From assembly GCF_000331225.1 (NCBI RefSeq), contig NZ_ANFY01000005.1, positions 124,001 to 188,000 of the forward strand: DNA of 64,000 nucleotides, written 5' to 3'. Shown one piece after another: positions 34,756 to 44,815 of the stretch (the first letter of the stretch is position 1; every line of letters starts with the position of its first letter). This DNA comes from Sandarakinorhabdus sp. AAP62 (GTDB lineage: Bacteria; Pseudomonadota; Alphaproteobacteria; Sphingomonadales; Sphingomonadaceae). Both the position numbers and the translations under genes were made by a program. The notes under the pieces are model-generated. The model saw nothing but the letters and a program-made list of their open reading frames with translations. It did no database searches and had not been told where the DNA came from.

Positions 34756-36453
34756 TCATGCCCGATACATGGCGCGCCCGTCCACCACGGTTTCGATGAT
34801 CCTGATGTCCTTGATATGATCGGGTTTCACCTGGGTCGGGTCTTCGGCCAGCACGACATAATCGGCGAGTTTGCCGGCGGTGAGGCTGCCCTTGATGGCT
34901 TCTTCCTTTGCCGCCCACGCGCCATTCAGACTGTTGATGCGGATGGCTTCCAGCACGCTCACGCGCTGGTTGGCGCCCCACGTCTCGCCGTTCCAGCCGG
35001 TGCGGGTGACCATGCCCTGGATGCCCATCAGCGGTGCAAACGGGCCAGGGAAGAAATCGCTGCCGGCGCACACCTTGATGCCGTGATCGAGGAAGCTGCG
35101 GAAGGCCATGGCATTGGCCATGCGGTCGGCCCCATAGAAACCGAACTTGTCGCTGTTGTAATAGGCATAGCTGGTGAACGGTGCCGGCACCGCGCCCAGC
35201 GCCGCCATGCGCTTCAGCAGGCCTTCATTGACCAATGTGCAATGGGTGATCTTGGGCCGCAGATCCTTGACGGCCAGTTTTGCCTGCGCGCGTTCAAAGG
35301 CGGTGAGTGCCATGCCGATGGTCACATCGCCATTGGCATGGATGTTGGGCGTGATGCCGGCGCGCACCATTTTCTCCACCCAGGCGTCCAGCACGTCCTG
35401 CGGCTCGGTGATATTGCCGAAATAGGGTGGGGTGCGGCCGGGGTAGGGCGTGGACATCGCCATGGTGCGTTCGGAAAAACTGCCATCGGCCAGATGTTCG
35501 GCCGTGGCGCCCAGCCGGATCCAGTCGTCACCGAAACCGGTCTTCAACCCGCTCGCCACCATCTGGTCCAGGAAGGCGCCGCGCGCTTCGTAATTCACCC
35601 GGTGGGTCAGTTGGCCGGCGGCACGCACGTCCTGGATCGCCGCCATGTCGCCGCCCTGGTGATGGACGGTGGTGAGGCCATAGCGGCTGAATTCGCGGCT
35701 GATATGGGCCATGCCGGCGCGGGCGCGTTTCGCCTTCTCGGCCGCATCCAGCACCGGGCGCTGGCCCTTTTCCTCCACCAGATCAATGGCATTGTCGGTG
35801 ATGCGGCCACTCAGCCGGCCATCGGGCAGGCGATCGAAGGTGCCGCCGGGCGGGTTGGGCGTGTCTTTCGTCACCCCGGCCAGTTGCAGCGCCACGCTGT
35901 TCACGAACACGGTGTGGCCGCCGCGGTGGCGCACCATCACCGGATGAGTCTGGCTCACCCGGTCGAGATCATCGACGGTCAGCTGGCGGCCATCCTTCAG
36001 CTTGGTATCGTCGTGGAAATAACCCTCCACCCAGAAACCGGGCGGCGTCTGCGCGGCCTTGGCGCGCAGCTTGTCGATGATGGAGGCGATGGTGACGAAC
36101 TCCACCTCGAACGGATTGCCCACCAGCACTTCATACAGCAGCACGTCGCCAATGGGGTGATTGTGGCAATCGATGAAGCCCGGCACCACGCAGGCGCCCT
36201 TCAGATCGACCAGGCGGGTGGCTTTGCCTGCCAGGCCTTTCACCGCCGCATCGCCGACCGCCATGATGCGCCCGTCCTTGATCGCCATCGCCGTGGCGGT
36301 GGGGCGGGCCTCATCCATGGTGATCAGCCGGCCATTGTGCAGGATCGTATCGGCATCGCGTTCATGCGCGGCGGCACGGGCGGCCCAATTGGCCCACAAG
36401 GGTGAAGCCATGGCGGCGGCAAGCAGGTGGCGGCGATTGGCGTGCATGGTCAT
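34756..36453 (-). CDS. Exported amidohydrolase family protein (YtcJ-like)
   Basis: Metal-dependent hydrolase of 565 residues. The N-terminus has a twin-arginine motif NRRHLLAAA and an ARAAA cleavage region, so it is probably exported folded by Tat. The metal-site motif is PGFIDCHNHP at about 92-101, with later His-containing blocks (VHHQGGD, NIHANGD, CAGSDFFP). It is a member of the YtcJ-like group; the exact substrate is unknown. AGGGGGA precedes the ATG at 36453. It is coupled to the GNAT gene downstream. Confidence 0.9.
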   Translation of the reverse strand: MTMHANRRHLLAAAMASPLWANWAARAAAHERDADTILHNGRLITMDEARPTATAMAIKDGRIMAVGDAAVKGLAGKATRLVDLKGACVVPGFIDCHNHPIGDVLLYEVLVGNPFEVEFVTIASIIDKLRAKAAQTPPGFWVEGYFHDDTKLKDGRQLTVDDLDRVSQTHPVMVRHRGGHTVFVNSVALQLAGVTKDTPNPPGGTFDRLPDGRLSGRITDNAIDLVEEKGQRPVLDAAEKAKRARAGMAHISREFSRYGLTTVHHQGGDMAAIQDVRAAGQLTHRVNYEARGAFLDQMVASGLKTGFGDDWIRLGATAEHLADGSFSERTMAMSTPYPGRTPPYFGNITEPQDVLDAWVEKMVRAGITPNIHANGDVTIGMALTAFERAQAKLAVKDLRPKITHCTLVNEGLLKRMAALGAVPAPFTSYAYYNSDKFGFYGADRMANAMAFRSFLDHGIKVCAGSDFFPGPFAPLMGIQGMVTRTGWNGETWGANQRVSVLEAIRINSLNGAWAAKEEAIKGSLTAGKLADYVVLAEDPTQVKPDHIKDIRIIETVVDGRAMYRA

Positions 36454-36525
36454 TGGCTGGTCCCCCTGGGCTCGTTGCCACTGCTGGCATCGTCGCGCCA
36501 CAAACCGGCGAGTGCAAGAGGCAAG

Positions 36526-36560
36526 AAAAAGGGCGGAGCCGGCCCCCGCCAGCTCCGCCC
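36526..36560 (-). terminator. Terminator behind the PEP-CTERM gene
   Basis: A 9-bp stem gggcggagc/gctccgccc with a 12-nt loop is followed on the minus strand by TTTTTCTT. It ends the PEP-CTERM transcript before the amidohydrolase gene. Confidence 0.85.
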
Positions 36561-36583
36561 ATTTCGCGACGAGCGAAATCAGA

Positions 36584-37723
36584 TCAGCCAGGCTGCCCCA
36601 GGGCACGGCGGCGCGCAATGCTGCCCACCAGGCCAAAGCCCAGCAGCATCGTCATCCAGCTTGCCGGTTCCGGTACCGGATCAAAGACATTGCCGATCAC
36701 GTTCAGGGTCAGCGAATAATTGCGGATGCCCACCCCGCCCGGCGCATGATCGCGGAACAGGAATGTGTAGGCACCGCTGAAAAGGCCAACATTCAAGGGA
36801 TTGAAACTGGCGGTGAAGGCGCTGGTGTTGCCGCCGGCCAGATCGAGGAACGGCGAAATGTTGCTGCTGAACTGGGCGTTGCCGGGGCCATTGATCTGAA
36901 ACAGTTCAAGGCCGGCCGAATTGATGTTGCCGATATTGGTGATGTTGAAGTTCAGCGTGGCAAGACCGGAATTCAACGCCAGCGTGCCGAAATCCAATGT
37001 GCTGGTGGTGACAACGGATCCGGTGTTGAACGACGGATTGGCGAAGTTCAGATAATCATAGGTGACACTATACTGATTGCTGGCCTGCGTCGTGCTGCCA
37101 ATCACGAAGTTGCTGGTCGCGAAACCGGTGGTGACCGCCGAACCATTGATGATCTGCGTGTTGGTGTTGTTCACCGAGGTGGAGAAGTTCACCGAGCCGG
37201 GGCTGGTACCGGTCAGCGACGCCAAATTGGCGGTGGCGACGGTGGCGTTGCCGGTGAGCGTGCCGGTCGTGGTGGCGGTGTTGTTGTTGGACTGGTTGAG
37301 GCAGTCACCCGAATTGCACTTCGGTGACGCGGCAAAGCTGGTGGTGCTGATGTTGGTGCCGGCGATGGTGACCGTGCCGGCGATGCCCGAGGTGACATCA
37401 ACCGTACGACCGCTGCCGGAGGCCGGGATGAGGCCGGTCGCCGAAACGCTCATCGAATAGGGGATGTTCACGCTCATCCGCGCCCCGACCAGGATGCCGG
37501 TGCTGGTATCAAAGCGACTGATCGGTACCAGGGTCGGGCCGGTGGTGCTGACAGTGCCGGGGAAGTTGAAGGTGCCACCTCCGTTGGCGCTTTGCACCTG
37601 GGTGGTGGTGAACTGGGCCGCCGTGGTGCTTTGAGTCACCGAGATCGGCGTGGCCGCCTGCACCGAACCGACCATGCTCGCCCCACCGAACATGATCACA
37701 ACCAGCTTCGCAAATCTTGTCAC
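36584..37723 (-). CDS. PEP-CTERM secreted protein, choice-of-anchor type
   Basis: Exported protein of 379 residues. A signal peptide (ends near SVQA, residue 23) is followed by a Thr/Ser/Asn-rich beta-type body in which Lys is almost absent, and by a PEP-CTERM sorting tag: VPEPASW, a hydrophobic helix (MLLGFGLVG) and ARRR at the end. Such proteins are cut by exosortase and sent to the surface or matrix; no exosortase gene is in the window. The repeated TLDFGTLALNSG and FNITNIG pattern fits a choice-of-anchor domain. The function of the body is unknown. Confidence 0.88.
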   Translation of the reverse strand: MTRFAKLVVIMFGGASMVGSVQAATPISVTQSTTAAQFTTTQVQSANGGGTFNFPGTVSTTGPTLVPISRFDTSTGILVGARMSVNIPYSMSVSATGLIPASGSGRTVDVTSGIAGTVTIAGTNISTTSFAASPKCNSGDCLNQSNNNTATTTGTLTGNATVATANLASLTGTSPGSVNFSTSVNNTNTQIINGSAVTTGFATSNFVIGSTTQASNQYSVTYDYLNFANPSFNTGSVVTTSTLDFGTLALNSGLATLNFNITNIGNINSAGLELFQINGPGNAQFSSNISPFLDLAGGNTSAFTASFNPLNVGLFSGAYTFLFRDHAPGGVGIRNYSLTLNVIGNVFDPVPEPASWMTMLLGFGLVGSIARRRALGQPG

Positions 37724-37996
37724 TGAAAACGACCCTCTGATCCCGACCCGATGGGACTACACCCCCTTCGCTAGCAAGAATCGCGCCAACTGCAGGAGAA
37801 CGTGTTAACATATTGAAAACAAACAATAGTTAAGGAAGTATTTACGCCCATTTTGTAAGATAATCCGACACAAATTGAACCATTTCGGCGCTTTTCGCGC
37901 GGCCTGAGGACAGCGACCCGACCTCCCTCAATCAGTCAGTTTTGTCGGCTCGTCAGGCGGCCCACACTGGCCCGGTAGCGAACAAGGAACATTGCC
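37724..37996. promoter_or_regulatory. AT-rich divergent promoter region
   Basis: This 273-bp gap lies between the PEP-CTERM gene (minus) and the acyl-CoA dehydrogenase gene (plus). The stretch at about 37800-37885 is far richer in A and T than the rest of the window and must hold the promoter of one or both genes. No operator was recognised. Confidence 0.5.
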
Positions 37997-39289
37997 ATGG
38001 ATTTTGCCCTGCCCGCCGATCTGATTGCCTATCTGGCCGAGCTTGACGCCTTCATCGAAGCCGAGATCAAGCCGCTGGAGAACCAGGACGACAATATCCG
38101 TTTCTTCGATCATCGCCGCGAATGGGCGCGGACCGATTTCGAGCACGGTGGACTGCCGCGCCGCGAATGGGAACTTCTGCTGCGCGAGGCCAGCATCCGC
38201 GCCGACAAGGCCGGCCACTGGCGTTTCTCGGCGCCGAAGAAATATGGCGGCAAGGATGGTTCGAACCTGTGGATGGCGGTGATCCGCGACAAGTTCGCTG
38301 CGAAGGGCCTGGGCCTGCACAATGATCTGCAGAACGAGCACAGCATCGTCGGCAATTTCCCCTTTGTCGCCATGTTCGAAACCTTTGGCACGCCGGCCCA
38401 GCAGGAGGAATTCATCCTGGGCGGCTTTGCGCGCAACCGCATCACGGCCTTCGGCCTGACCGAGCCCGATCACGGCAGCGATGCCACCCACATGGAAACC
38501 ACCGCCGTGCCGGAAACCCGCGATGGTGTGGATGGCTGGCTGATCAACGGCGAGAAGATGTGGACGACCGGCATGCACGTCGCCACCCACTGCGCCACCT
38601 TCTGCCGCACATCGGGTGCGCCTGGCGCGGCGCGTGGGATCAGCTGCTTCCTGGTGCCCACCGACACGCCCGGCCTGAAGGTGGAAGAATATCTGTGGAC
38701 GTTCAACATGCCCACCGATCACCCACGGGTAAGCTTCACCAACGTGTGGGTGCCCGATTCGACCCGGCTTGGCCCACTGGATGGCGGCCTGTCACTGGCG
38801 CAGAGCTTTGTGCACCAGAACCGCATCCGCCAGGCGGCGTCGTCCTTGGGCGCCGCGACATTCTGTGTGGAAGAGAGCGTGCGCTATGCCCGCAAAAGGA
38901 AGCCCTTCGGTGAGGCGCTGTCGAAGAACCAGGCCATCCAGTTCCCGCTGGTGGAGCTCGCCACCCAGTGCGAGATGCTGCGCCTGATGATCTACAAGAC
39001 GGCGTGGGACATGGACAACATGCCCCACGAGGCGATCGAGAGCCAGCTTTCCGACAAGATTTCCATGTGCAACTACTGGGCCAACCGGCTGGTGTGCGAA
39101 GCCGCCGATCGGGCGATGCAGGTACATGGCGGCATCGGTTACAGCCGGCACAAGCCGTTCGAACATATCTTCCGCCACCACCGCCGCTATCGCATCACCG
39201 AGGGTTCCGAAGAGATACAGATGCGCAAGGTGGCCGCCTATCTGTTCGGCTATCTTGGGCCGCGAAAGAAGCTGTTCGCAGAACTGTAA
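37997..39289 (+). CDS. Acyl-CoA dehydrogenase family protein
   Basis: FAD enzyme that introduces a 2,3 double bond in an acyl-CoA. The product is 430 residues. The flavin/substrate blocks AFGLTEPDHGSDATHMETTA and NGEKMWTTGM are present, with RKRKPFGEALSKNQAIQF and the C-terminal MQVHGGIGYSRHKPFEHIFRHHRRYRITEG. The 430-residue length and N-terminal region resemble the ACAD10/11-like bacterial enzymes. The catalytic base position was not settled by eye. It is followed by a GH42 gene 18 bp on, without obvious metabolic link. Confidence 0.9.
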   Translation: MDFALPADLIAYLAELDAFIEAEIKPLENQDDNIRFFDHRREWARTDFEHGGLPRREWELLLREASIRADKAGHWRFSAPKKYGGKDGSNLWMAVIRDKFAAKGLGLHNDLQNEHSIVGNFPFVAMFETFGTPAQQEEFILGGFARNRITAFGLTEPDHGSDATHMETTAVPETRDGVDGWLINGEKMWTTGMHVATHCATFCRTSGAPGAARGISCFLVPTDTPGLKVEEYLWTFNMPTDHPRVSFTNVWVPDSTRLGPLDGGLSLAQSFVHQNRIRQAASSLGAATFCVEESVRYARKRKPFGEALSKNQAIQFPLVELATQCEMLRLMIYKTAWDMDNMPHEAIESQLSDKISMCNYWANRLVCEAADRAMQVHGGIGYSRHKPFEHIFRHHRRYRITEGSEEIQMRKVAAYLFGYLGPRKKLFAEL

Positions 39290-39307
39290 GCGTGGCAGGA
39301 AACGCTC

Positions 39308-41242
39308 ATGAAACTGGGCGTTTGCTGGTATCCCGAACAATGGCCTGAGCCCCTTTGGGCCAGCGATGTGCAGCGCATGGCCGCGCTGGGCCTTTCCTTC
39401 GTGCGGATCGGCGAATTCGCGTGGAGCAGGATCGAACCGGAACCCGGTCAGTTCGACTGGGACTGGCTCGATCGCGCCGTCGATCTGTCGCACGCGGCGG
39501 GGCTGGAGGTGGTGATGGGCACACCCACCGCCACACCGCCGAAATGGCTGGTCGATGCCCATCCGGAGATATTGGCCAAGGGCCGCGACGGGCAGGTGCG
39601 CGGGTTCGGTTCGCGAAGGCATTATTGCTTTTCGTCCGATGTCTATCTCGAACAGGCAAAACGCATCACGGCGCTGATGGCCGATCGCTATGGCCGCCAC
39701 CCCGCCGTGGTCGCCTGGCAGACGGACAATGAATATGGCTGCCACGACACGGTGGTGAGCACGTCCGACGCGGCCAAGGCGGCGTTCCGGCGCTGGCTGG
39801 CGGCGCGCTATGGCAATGTTGCGGCGCTGAACACGGCGTGGGGCTTGGCCTTCTGGAGCCAGGAATATCGCAGCTTCGACGAGGTGGATGCGCCGTTCGG
39901 CACCGTCACCGAAAGCCACCCGGCGCACCGGCTGGACTGGCAGCGTTTCTCCTCCGCCATGGTGGAGCGGTTCAACGCGGCGCAGGTAGAGATATTGCGC
40001 GCCGCATCGCCGGGGCGGGACATCGTCCATAATTTCATGGGGCTGTTTACCGAGTTCGACCATTATGCCGTCGGCCGTCAGCTCGATGTGGCGACGTGGG
40101 ACAGTTACCCGATCGGCTTCCTGGGGCAGGGGCCGTTCAGCGCGGCGGACAAGGCGCGCTACCTGCGCACCGGCCACCCCGATCTCACCGCCTTTCACCA
40201 CAGCCTCTATCGCGCCTGCGGGCAGGGGCGCTGGTGGGTGATCGAACAGCAGCCCGGCCCGGTGAACTGGGCGGCGTGGAATCCGGCGCCGGCGAAAGGC
40301 GCGGTGGAATTGTGGGGCTGGGAAGCCGTCGCCTTTGGGGCCGAACGCATGAGCTGGTTCCGCTGGCGGCAGGCACCCACGGGGCAGGAAGCCATGCACG
40401 CTGGCCTGAACCGGCCCGACAATCAGCCGGCGGCGGCGTGGCCGGAGGTGAAGGCGCTCGCCGCCGGGCTGGCCGCGCTTGGCCCGCTGCCGGAGCGCGG
40501 CCGCAGCGATGTGGCGCTGGTGTTCGATTATGACAGCGTGTGGGCGGTGCAGAGCCAGCCGCAGGGCCGCGATCAGGATGCGCTGGCCACGGCGATGACC
40601 TGGCACACGGCGGCGCGGCGGCTGGGTTTGAGCGTGGATATCGTGGCGTCCGATGCCGATTTCAGTGGTTACGCATTGGTGCTGCTGCCGGGGCAGATTG
40701 TGCTGGATGCAGCGTTGGCGCAGCGCCTTGCGCAAAGCGGCGCAACCGTGCTCGCCGGCCCGCGCACCGGTTCCAAAACGCGGGATTTCGCCATTCCGGC
40801 CACGCTGCCGCCGGATGGTTTGCAGGCGCTGATCGACGTGACGGTGGCGCGGGTGGAAAGCCTGCCGCCCGGCATCGTGCTGGCTGCCGGCAATGGCGGG
40901 CAGGTGACGGGCTGGATGGAGGATGTGGAGGCCAGCGCTGCGGTCGAAACCCGCCTTGCCCTCGATGATGGCCGCGGCCTGTGGTTTGCCCACGACAAGG
41001 CGCATTATCTCGCCGGCCACACCGATGATGGCCTGCTGCGCCGCATCCTGATCGACGTTGCCGTGGCCGCCGGGCTGCATCCGCGCGATCTTGGCCCGGA
41101 TGTGCGGATCGAACGGCGCGGCGCGCTGCATTTCCTGTTCAACTATGGCCCGCAAGCCGTTGCGATTGAAGAACGCGTAGTGATCGGAAGCAAATTGGTG
41201 CCGCCCGCTGGCGTCGCCATCTGGAAGGATGAAGCCCCATGA
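39308..41242 (+). CDS. Beta-galactosidase, GH42 family
   Basis: Glycoside hydrolase of 644 residues acting on beta-galactosides. An N-terminal TIM barrel starts [17 protein letters not shown]. The acid/base E142 is in [12 protein letters not shown] and the nucleophile E313 is in [13 protein letters not shown]; the Cys cluster that binds zinc in some family members is absent. A trimerisation domain follows from about 390 and a small C-terminal beta domain ends the protein. No signal peptide is seen, so it is cytosolic. Its stop overlaps the DUF2855 start as ATGA. Confidence 0.93.
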   Translation: MKLGVCWYPEQWPEPLWASDVQRMAALGLSFVRIGEFAWSRIEPEPGQFDWDWLDRAVDLSHAAGLEVVMGTPTATPPKWLVDAHPEILAKGRDGQVRGFGSRRHYCFSSDVYLEQAKRITALMADRYGRHPAVVAWQTDNEYGCHDTVVSTSDAAKAAFRRWLAARYGNVAALNTAWGLAFWSQEYRSFDEVDAPFGTVTESHPAHRLDWQRFSSAMVERFNAAQVEILRAASPGRDIVHNFMGLFTEFDHYAVGRQLDVATWDSYPIGFLGQGPFSAADKARYLRTGHPDLTAFHHSLYRACGQGRWWVIEQQPGPVNWAAWNPAPAKGAVELWGWEAVAFGAERMSWFRWRQAPTGQEAMHAGLNRPDNQPAAAWPEVKALAAGLAALGPLPERGRSDVALVFDYDSVWAVQSQPQGRDQDALATAMTWHTAARRLGLSVDIVASDADFSGYALVLLPGQIVLDAALAQRLAQSGATVLAGPRTGSKTRDFAIPATLPPDGLQALIDVTVARVESLPPGIVLAAGNGGQVTGWMEDVEASAAVETRLALDDGRGLWFAHDKAHYLAGHTDDGLLRRILIDVAVAAGLHPRDLGPDVRIERRGALHFLFNYGPQAVAIEERVVIGSKLVPPAGVAIWKDEAP

Positions 41243-42267
41243 CGACGCTTGCGGCCAAGATTGGCGCTCTCGCTGAAACCACCGCGCTGCCCGATCCCGG
41301 CCCGATTGGCGAAGGTGAAGCGCGGTTCGTTGTCGAACATTTCGCGCTGACTGCCAACAATGTCACCTATGCCGTGCACGGCGATGATTTCGCCTATTGG
41401 CGCTTCTTCCCGGCGCCAGAAGGCCATGGCATCGTACCGGTGTGGGGCTTTGGCCGTGTCACGGAAAGCAAAGCCGAAGGCATCAGCGTTGGCCAGCGTT
41501 TCTTCGGCTATTGGCCGATGGCCGCCCAGCTGGTGCTTACCCCTGTGCAATTGTCGGCCCATGGCTTTACCGATGGCGCGGCGCACCGCGCTGGCTTGCC
41601 GCCGATCTACAATCGCTATTTGCCCGCCAGTGCCGACTGGGGTGACGAGGCGCTGCAATCGCTGCTGCGCATTCTCTACACCACCAGCTTCCTGATCGAT
41701 TGCCTGGTTGCGTCGCGGCCGGTGGATACAGTGGTACTGTCATCGGCCTCCTCGAAGACGGCGCTCGGCGCGGCATTTGCAGCCAAGGGTCGCCAACGCG
41801 TGGTTGGCCTGACGTCGGCGATCAATCGCGATTTCTGCATCAAGACAGGCTATTATGATCAGGTGCTGAGCTATGACGAGATCGACAGGATCGCGGGCGA
41901 GGCCATTGCCTTCATCGATATCGCCGGCGATGGCGCCGTGCGTTCGGCCGTACACGCGTTGCTGGGTGATCGGCTCAAGGAAACCCATGTTGTCGGCGAT
42001 ACGCATTGGTATAGCCCCAAATTCGGATCACTGCCCGGCCCGGTGCCGCAGCCCTTCTTTGCGCCGACCATTGCGCAGGCCCGTGTCGCCGAATGGGGTC
42101 CGGCGGGCTTTGATCAGCGGCTGATTGCAAGCTGGGCGCGTTTTGTCGCCACCCTGGGCTGGCTGAAGGTGGAGCGGGTAACCGGCGATGCCGCGGTTGC
42201 CAAGGCCTGGGCCGACTTGGTGGATGGGCGCATCGATCCGGCGGTTGGCATCATCGCCAGCCTCTGA
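41239..42267 (+). CDS. DUF2855 family protein
   Basis: Protein of 342 residues in an uncharacterised family. The N-terminal half has [29 protein letters not shown], as in zinc-free medium-chain reductases; the middle has a nucleotide-binding-like turn ([15 protein letters not shown], about 167-181) followed by a strand-helix series. It therefore looks like a medium-chain dehydrogenase/quinone reductase-type fold with an unusual Ser-rich loop in place of GxGxxG. Translation is coupled to the GH42 gene by a 4-bp overlap. Confidence 0.8.
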   Translation: MTTLAAKIGALAETTALPDPGPIGEGEARFVVEHFALTANNVTYAVHGDDFAYWRFFPAPEGHGIVPVWGFGRVTESKAEGISVGQRFFGYWPMAAQLVLTPVQLSAHGFTDGAAHRAGLPPIYNRYLPASADWGDEALQSLLRILYTTSFLIDCLVASRPVDTVVLSSASSKTALGAAFAAKGRQRVVGLTSAINRDFCIKTGYYDQVLSYDEIDRIAGEAIAFIDIAGDGAVRSAVHALLGDRLKETHVVGDTHWYSPKFGSLPGPVPQPFFAPTIAQARVAEWGPAGFDQRLIASWARFVATLGWLKVERVTGDAAVAKAWADLVDGRIDPAVGIIASL

Positions 42268-42460
42268 TCTGTTCAGCTTGCCGAAAGCGCCGCTGCAGCA
42301 ATCTACATCTCGCGGCTGGGGTTTTGGACAAAGTGTCGCAATCCCCAGTGCTTGAGCACACAAGGGTCGAAGCGTATGGAGCCCGTCCAAGCGATCCGGC
42401 GCAGACGCCCGGGCGTGTGAAAAACCTGCCGGCCACACGCCGGCGCGAGGAGAGAGACAG

Positions 42461-42892
42461 ATGAAGATTCTGGGTTTTGTCGCCGCTGCCCTGGTGATCG
42501 CCGCTCCGGCTGCCGCCAAGGAAATCACCGTCAAGATGCTGAACAAGGGCAAGGAAGGCGCCATGGTTTTCGAACCGGCGTTCATCAAGGCTGCTCCGGG
42601 CGACACCGTGAAGTTCGTGGCCACCAATCCGGGCCACAACGCCCAGACCATCGCGGGCATGCTGCCGGCCGGTGAAGCCGAGCAGAAGGGCGCCATGGGC
42701 AAGGATTTCGTGCTGAAGGTTGGCAAGCCCGGCCTGTATGGCATCAAGTGCCTGCCGCACTTCTCCATGGGCATGGTTGCCCTGGTGCAGTCCGGCAACG
42801 GCCCGTCGGCCAACCTCGCTGCCGCCAAGGCCGTGAAGCTTTCGCCGCTCGCCACCAAGCGCATGACCGCCTACCTGGCCCAGGCCAAGTAA
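42461..42892 (+). CDS. Pseudoazurin
   Basis: Periplasmic type I copper electron carrier. The product is 143 residues with a 19-residue signal peptide. Mature numbering places the copper ligands at H40, C78, H81 and M86 (precursor H59, C97, H100, M105, in NPGHNAQ and [10 protein letters not shown]), exactly as in known pseudoazurins. It could deliver electrons to a denitrification enzyme or an oxidase, but none is in the window. GGAGAG precedes the ATG. The 193-bp upstream gap shows no clear FNR site. Confidence 0.95.
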   Translation: MKILGFVAAALVIAAPAAAKEITVKMLNKGKEGAMVFEPAFIKAAPGDTVKFVATNPGHNAQTIAGMLPAGEAEQKGAMGKDFVLKVGKPGLYGIKCLPHFSMGMVALVQSGNGPSANLAAAKAVKLSPLATKRMTAYLAQAK

Positions 42893-42910
42893 TCGCCTCC
42901 ACGCGATGAG

Positions 42911-42942
42911 AAGCGGCCGGGGTGGCGACACCCCGGCCGCTT
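42911..42942 (+). terminator. Strong hairpin between pseudoazurin and edd
   Basis: A perfect 14-bp stem (aagcggccggggtg and partner) with a 4-nt loop lies between the two convergent genes and is followed by the T-rich ttcgtttgtt on the plus strand, so it mainly ends the pseudoazurin transcript. Confidence 0.85.
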
Positions 42943-42949
42943 TCGTTTG

Positions 42950-44770
42950 TTACAGGCCAGCGGCCTTCAGCATCGCCGAACCGCCGGCTTCGGCATCGTC
43001 GCTGCCGCTGCGGAAAAAGGCGAACAATTCGCGTGCCGTACCATCGCCTGATGCCGTGATGGAAGCAGGCGTTCTGGCAGCAAATTCAGCCGCATCCACC
43101 AGCACATCCAGTTGGCCCTTGTGTGCGCAAAGGCGGATCACATCGCCATCGCGCACCCGGGCGATCGGCCCGCCGGCCATGGCTTCCGGGCACAGGTGGA
43201 TCGCCGCCGGCACCTTGCCCGACGCGCCCGACATGCGGCCATCGGTGACGAGTGCCACCTTGTGCCCGCGATCCTGCAGCACGCCCAGCGGCGGGGTCAG
43301 CTTGTGCAGTTCGGGCATGCCGTTGGCCTGCGGACCCTGACCGCGCACCACCACCACCACGTCGCGATCCAGCTCGCCGGCCTTGAAGGCCGCCTGCACC
43401 GATTCCTGATCCTCGAACACCCGGGCCGGGGCCTCGATGGTCCAACGATCTTCCTCCACCGCGCTGGTCTTGAAGATGGCGCGGCCCAGATTGCCCTTCA
43501 CCAACCGCATGCCGCCATCGGCGCGGAACGGGTTGGAGACGGCGCGCAGGATAGTCTCGTCACGGCTGGCCGGCACGTCCTGCCAGCTCAATTTGTCGTC
43601 GGCCATCATCGGATCGCGGGCGAAATCGGCCAGGTTCTGCCCGCCAGCGGTGGTGATATCGCCGTGAAGCAGCCCGGCTTCGAGCAGGGTGCTGATGGTG
43701 AAGGCCATGCCGCCGGCCGCATGGAACTGGTTCACATCCGCCGCGCCGCCGGGATAGACGCGGGCAAGCAGCGGCACAACGGCCGAAAGCGCGTCGAAAT
43801 CCTGCCAATCGATGCTGATGCCGGCCGCCCGGGCAATCGCCGGCAGGTGGATGGCGTGATTGGTGGAACCTCCGGTGGCGAGCAAGCCGACGATGGCGTT
43901 GACGATGGCCCGTTCATCCACGCACACGCCCAGCGGGCGCTCGTCGGGCTGATTCAGGGCGATGCCGGCCAGGCGGTGCATGGCGGCGCGGTTCATGGCG
44001 TTCCTGAGGCCGGTGCCGGGATTGACGAAGGCGGCGCCGGGTACGTGCAGTCCCATCACTTCCATCATCATCTGGTTCGAATTGGCGGTGCCGTAGAAGG
44101 TGCAGGTACCTGGGCTGTGGTAGGAAGCACTTTCAGCCTCCAGCAGCTCGGCGCGGCTGGCCTTGCCTTCGGCGGCGAGCTGGCGAATGCGCTGCTTTTC
44201 CTTGTTGGGCAGGCCCGATGGCATCGGCCCGGCCGGCACGAACAGCATCGGCAGATGGCCGAAACGCAGCGCACCGATCAGCAGGCCGGGTACGATCTTG
44301 TCACAGATGCCGAGCAGGGCGACGGCTTCGAACATGCCGTGGCTGAGCGCGACGGCCGTGCCCAGTGCAATCGCATCGCGGCTGAACAACGAAAGCTCCA
44401 TGCCCACCTGGCCTTGCGTCACGCCATCGCACATCGCCGGCACGCCGCCGGCCACCTGCGCGGTGGCGCCGACTTCGCGGGCAAACAGCTTCAGCTGCGG
44501 CGGGTAGGTGCCATAGGGCTGATGGGCCGAAAGCATGTCGTTGAAGGCGGTGACGAGGCCGATATTGACGCGCGTCCCAGCCTTGATGGTGGCCTGATCA
44601 TCCAGTGCCGCAGCAAAGCCGTGGGCCAGGTTGGAGCAGGACAGCCGCTCACGGCCCATGCCATTCTCGCGCTCCTGCGCGATGAAATCGAGATAGCGGC
44701 GCCGGCCGGGGCGGCTCTTCTCGATGATGCGGTCGGTCACGCGGGCGAGGGTCGGGTGCAGAGTCGTCAT
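42950..44770 (-). CDS. edd: Phosphogluconate dehydratase
   Basis: First enzyme of the Entner-Doudoroff route: dehydrates 6-phosphogluconate to KDPG. The product is 606 residues, the usual length; a member of the IlvD/Edd family with a 4Fe-4S cluster, whose Cys-containing blocks [24 protein letters not shown] and [18 protein letters not shown] are intact. GGTGGG precedes the ATG. Unlike many sphingomonads, zwf, pgl and glk are not adjacent here. It suggests that hexoses are broken down by the Entner-Doudoroff pathway. Confidence 0.97.
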   Translation of the reverse strand: MTTLHPTLARVTDRIIEKSRPGRRRYLDFIAQERENGMGRERLSCSNLAHGFAAALDDQATIKAGTRVNIGLVTAFNDMLSAHQPYGTYPPQLKLFAREVGATAQVAGGVPAMCDGVTQGQVGMELSLFSRDAIALGTAVALSHGMFEAVALLGICDKIVPGLLIGALRFGHLPMLFVPAGPMPSGLPNKEKQRIRQLAAEGKASRAELLEAESASYHSPGTCTFYGTANSNQMMMEVMGLHVPGAAFVNPGTGLRNAMNRAAMHRLAGIALNQPDERPLGVCVDERAIVNAIVGLLATGGSTNHAIHLPAIARAAGISIDWQDFDALSAVVPLLARVYPGGAADVNQFHAAGGMAFTISTLLEAGLLHGDITTAGGQNLADFARDPMMADDKLSWQDVPASRDETILRAVSNPFRADGGMRLVKGNLGRAIFKTSAVEEDRWTIEAPARVFEDQESVQAAFKAGELDRDVVVVVRGQGPQANGMPELHKLTPPLGVLQDRGHKVALVTDGRMSGASGKVPAAIHLCPEAMAGGPIARVRDGDVIRLCAHKGQLDVLVDAAEFAARTPASITASGDGTARELFAFFRSGSDDAEAGGSAMLKAAGL

Positions 44771-44815
44771 GGACCCACCATAGGCAGCATCGCCGCACTT
44801 GGGCAGGGTGAATAG

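Noticed and set aside
38792-41155. A 787-codon minus-strand open frame opposite the GH42 gene
   Set aside because: It crosses two real genes and shows shadow composition only.
42268-42460. An FNR/NNR site before the pseudoazurin gene
   Set aside because: No TTGAT-N4-ATCAA-like sequence was found, only scattered half matches.
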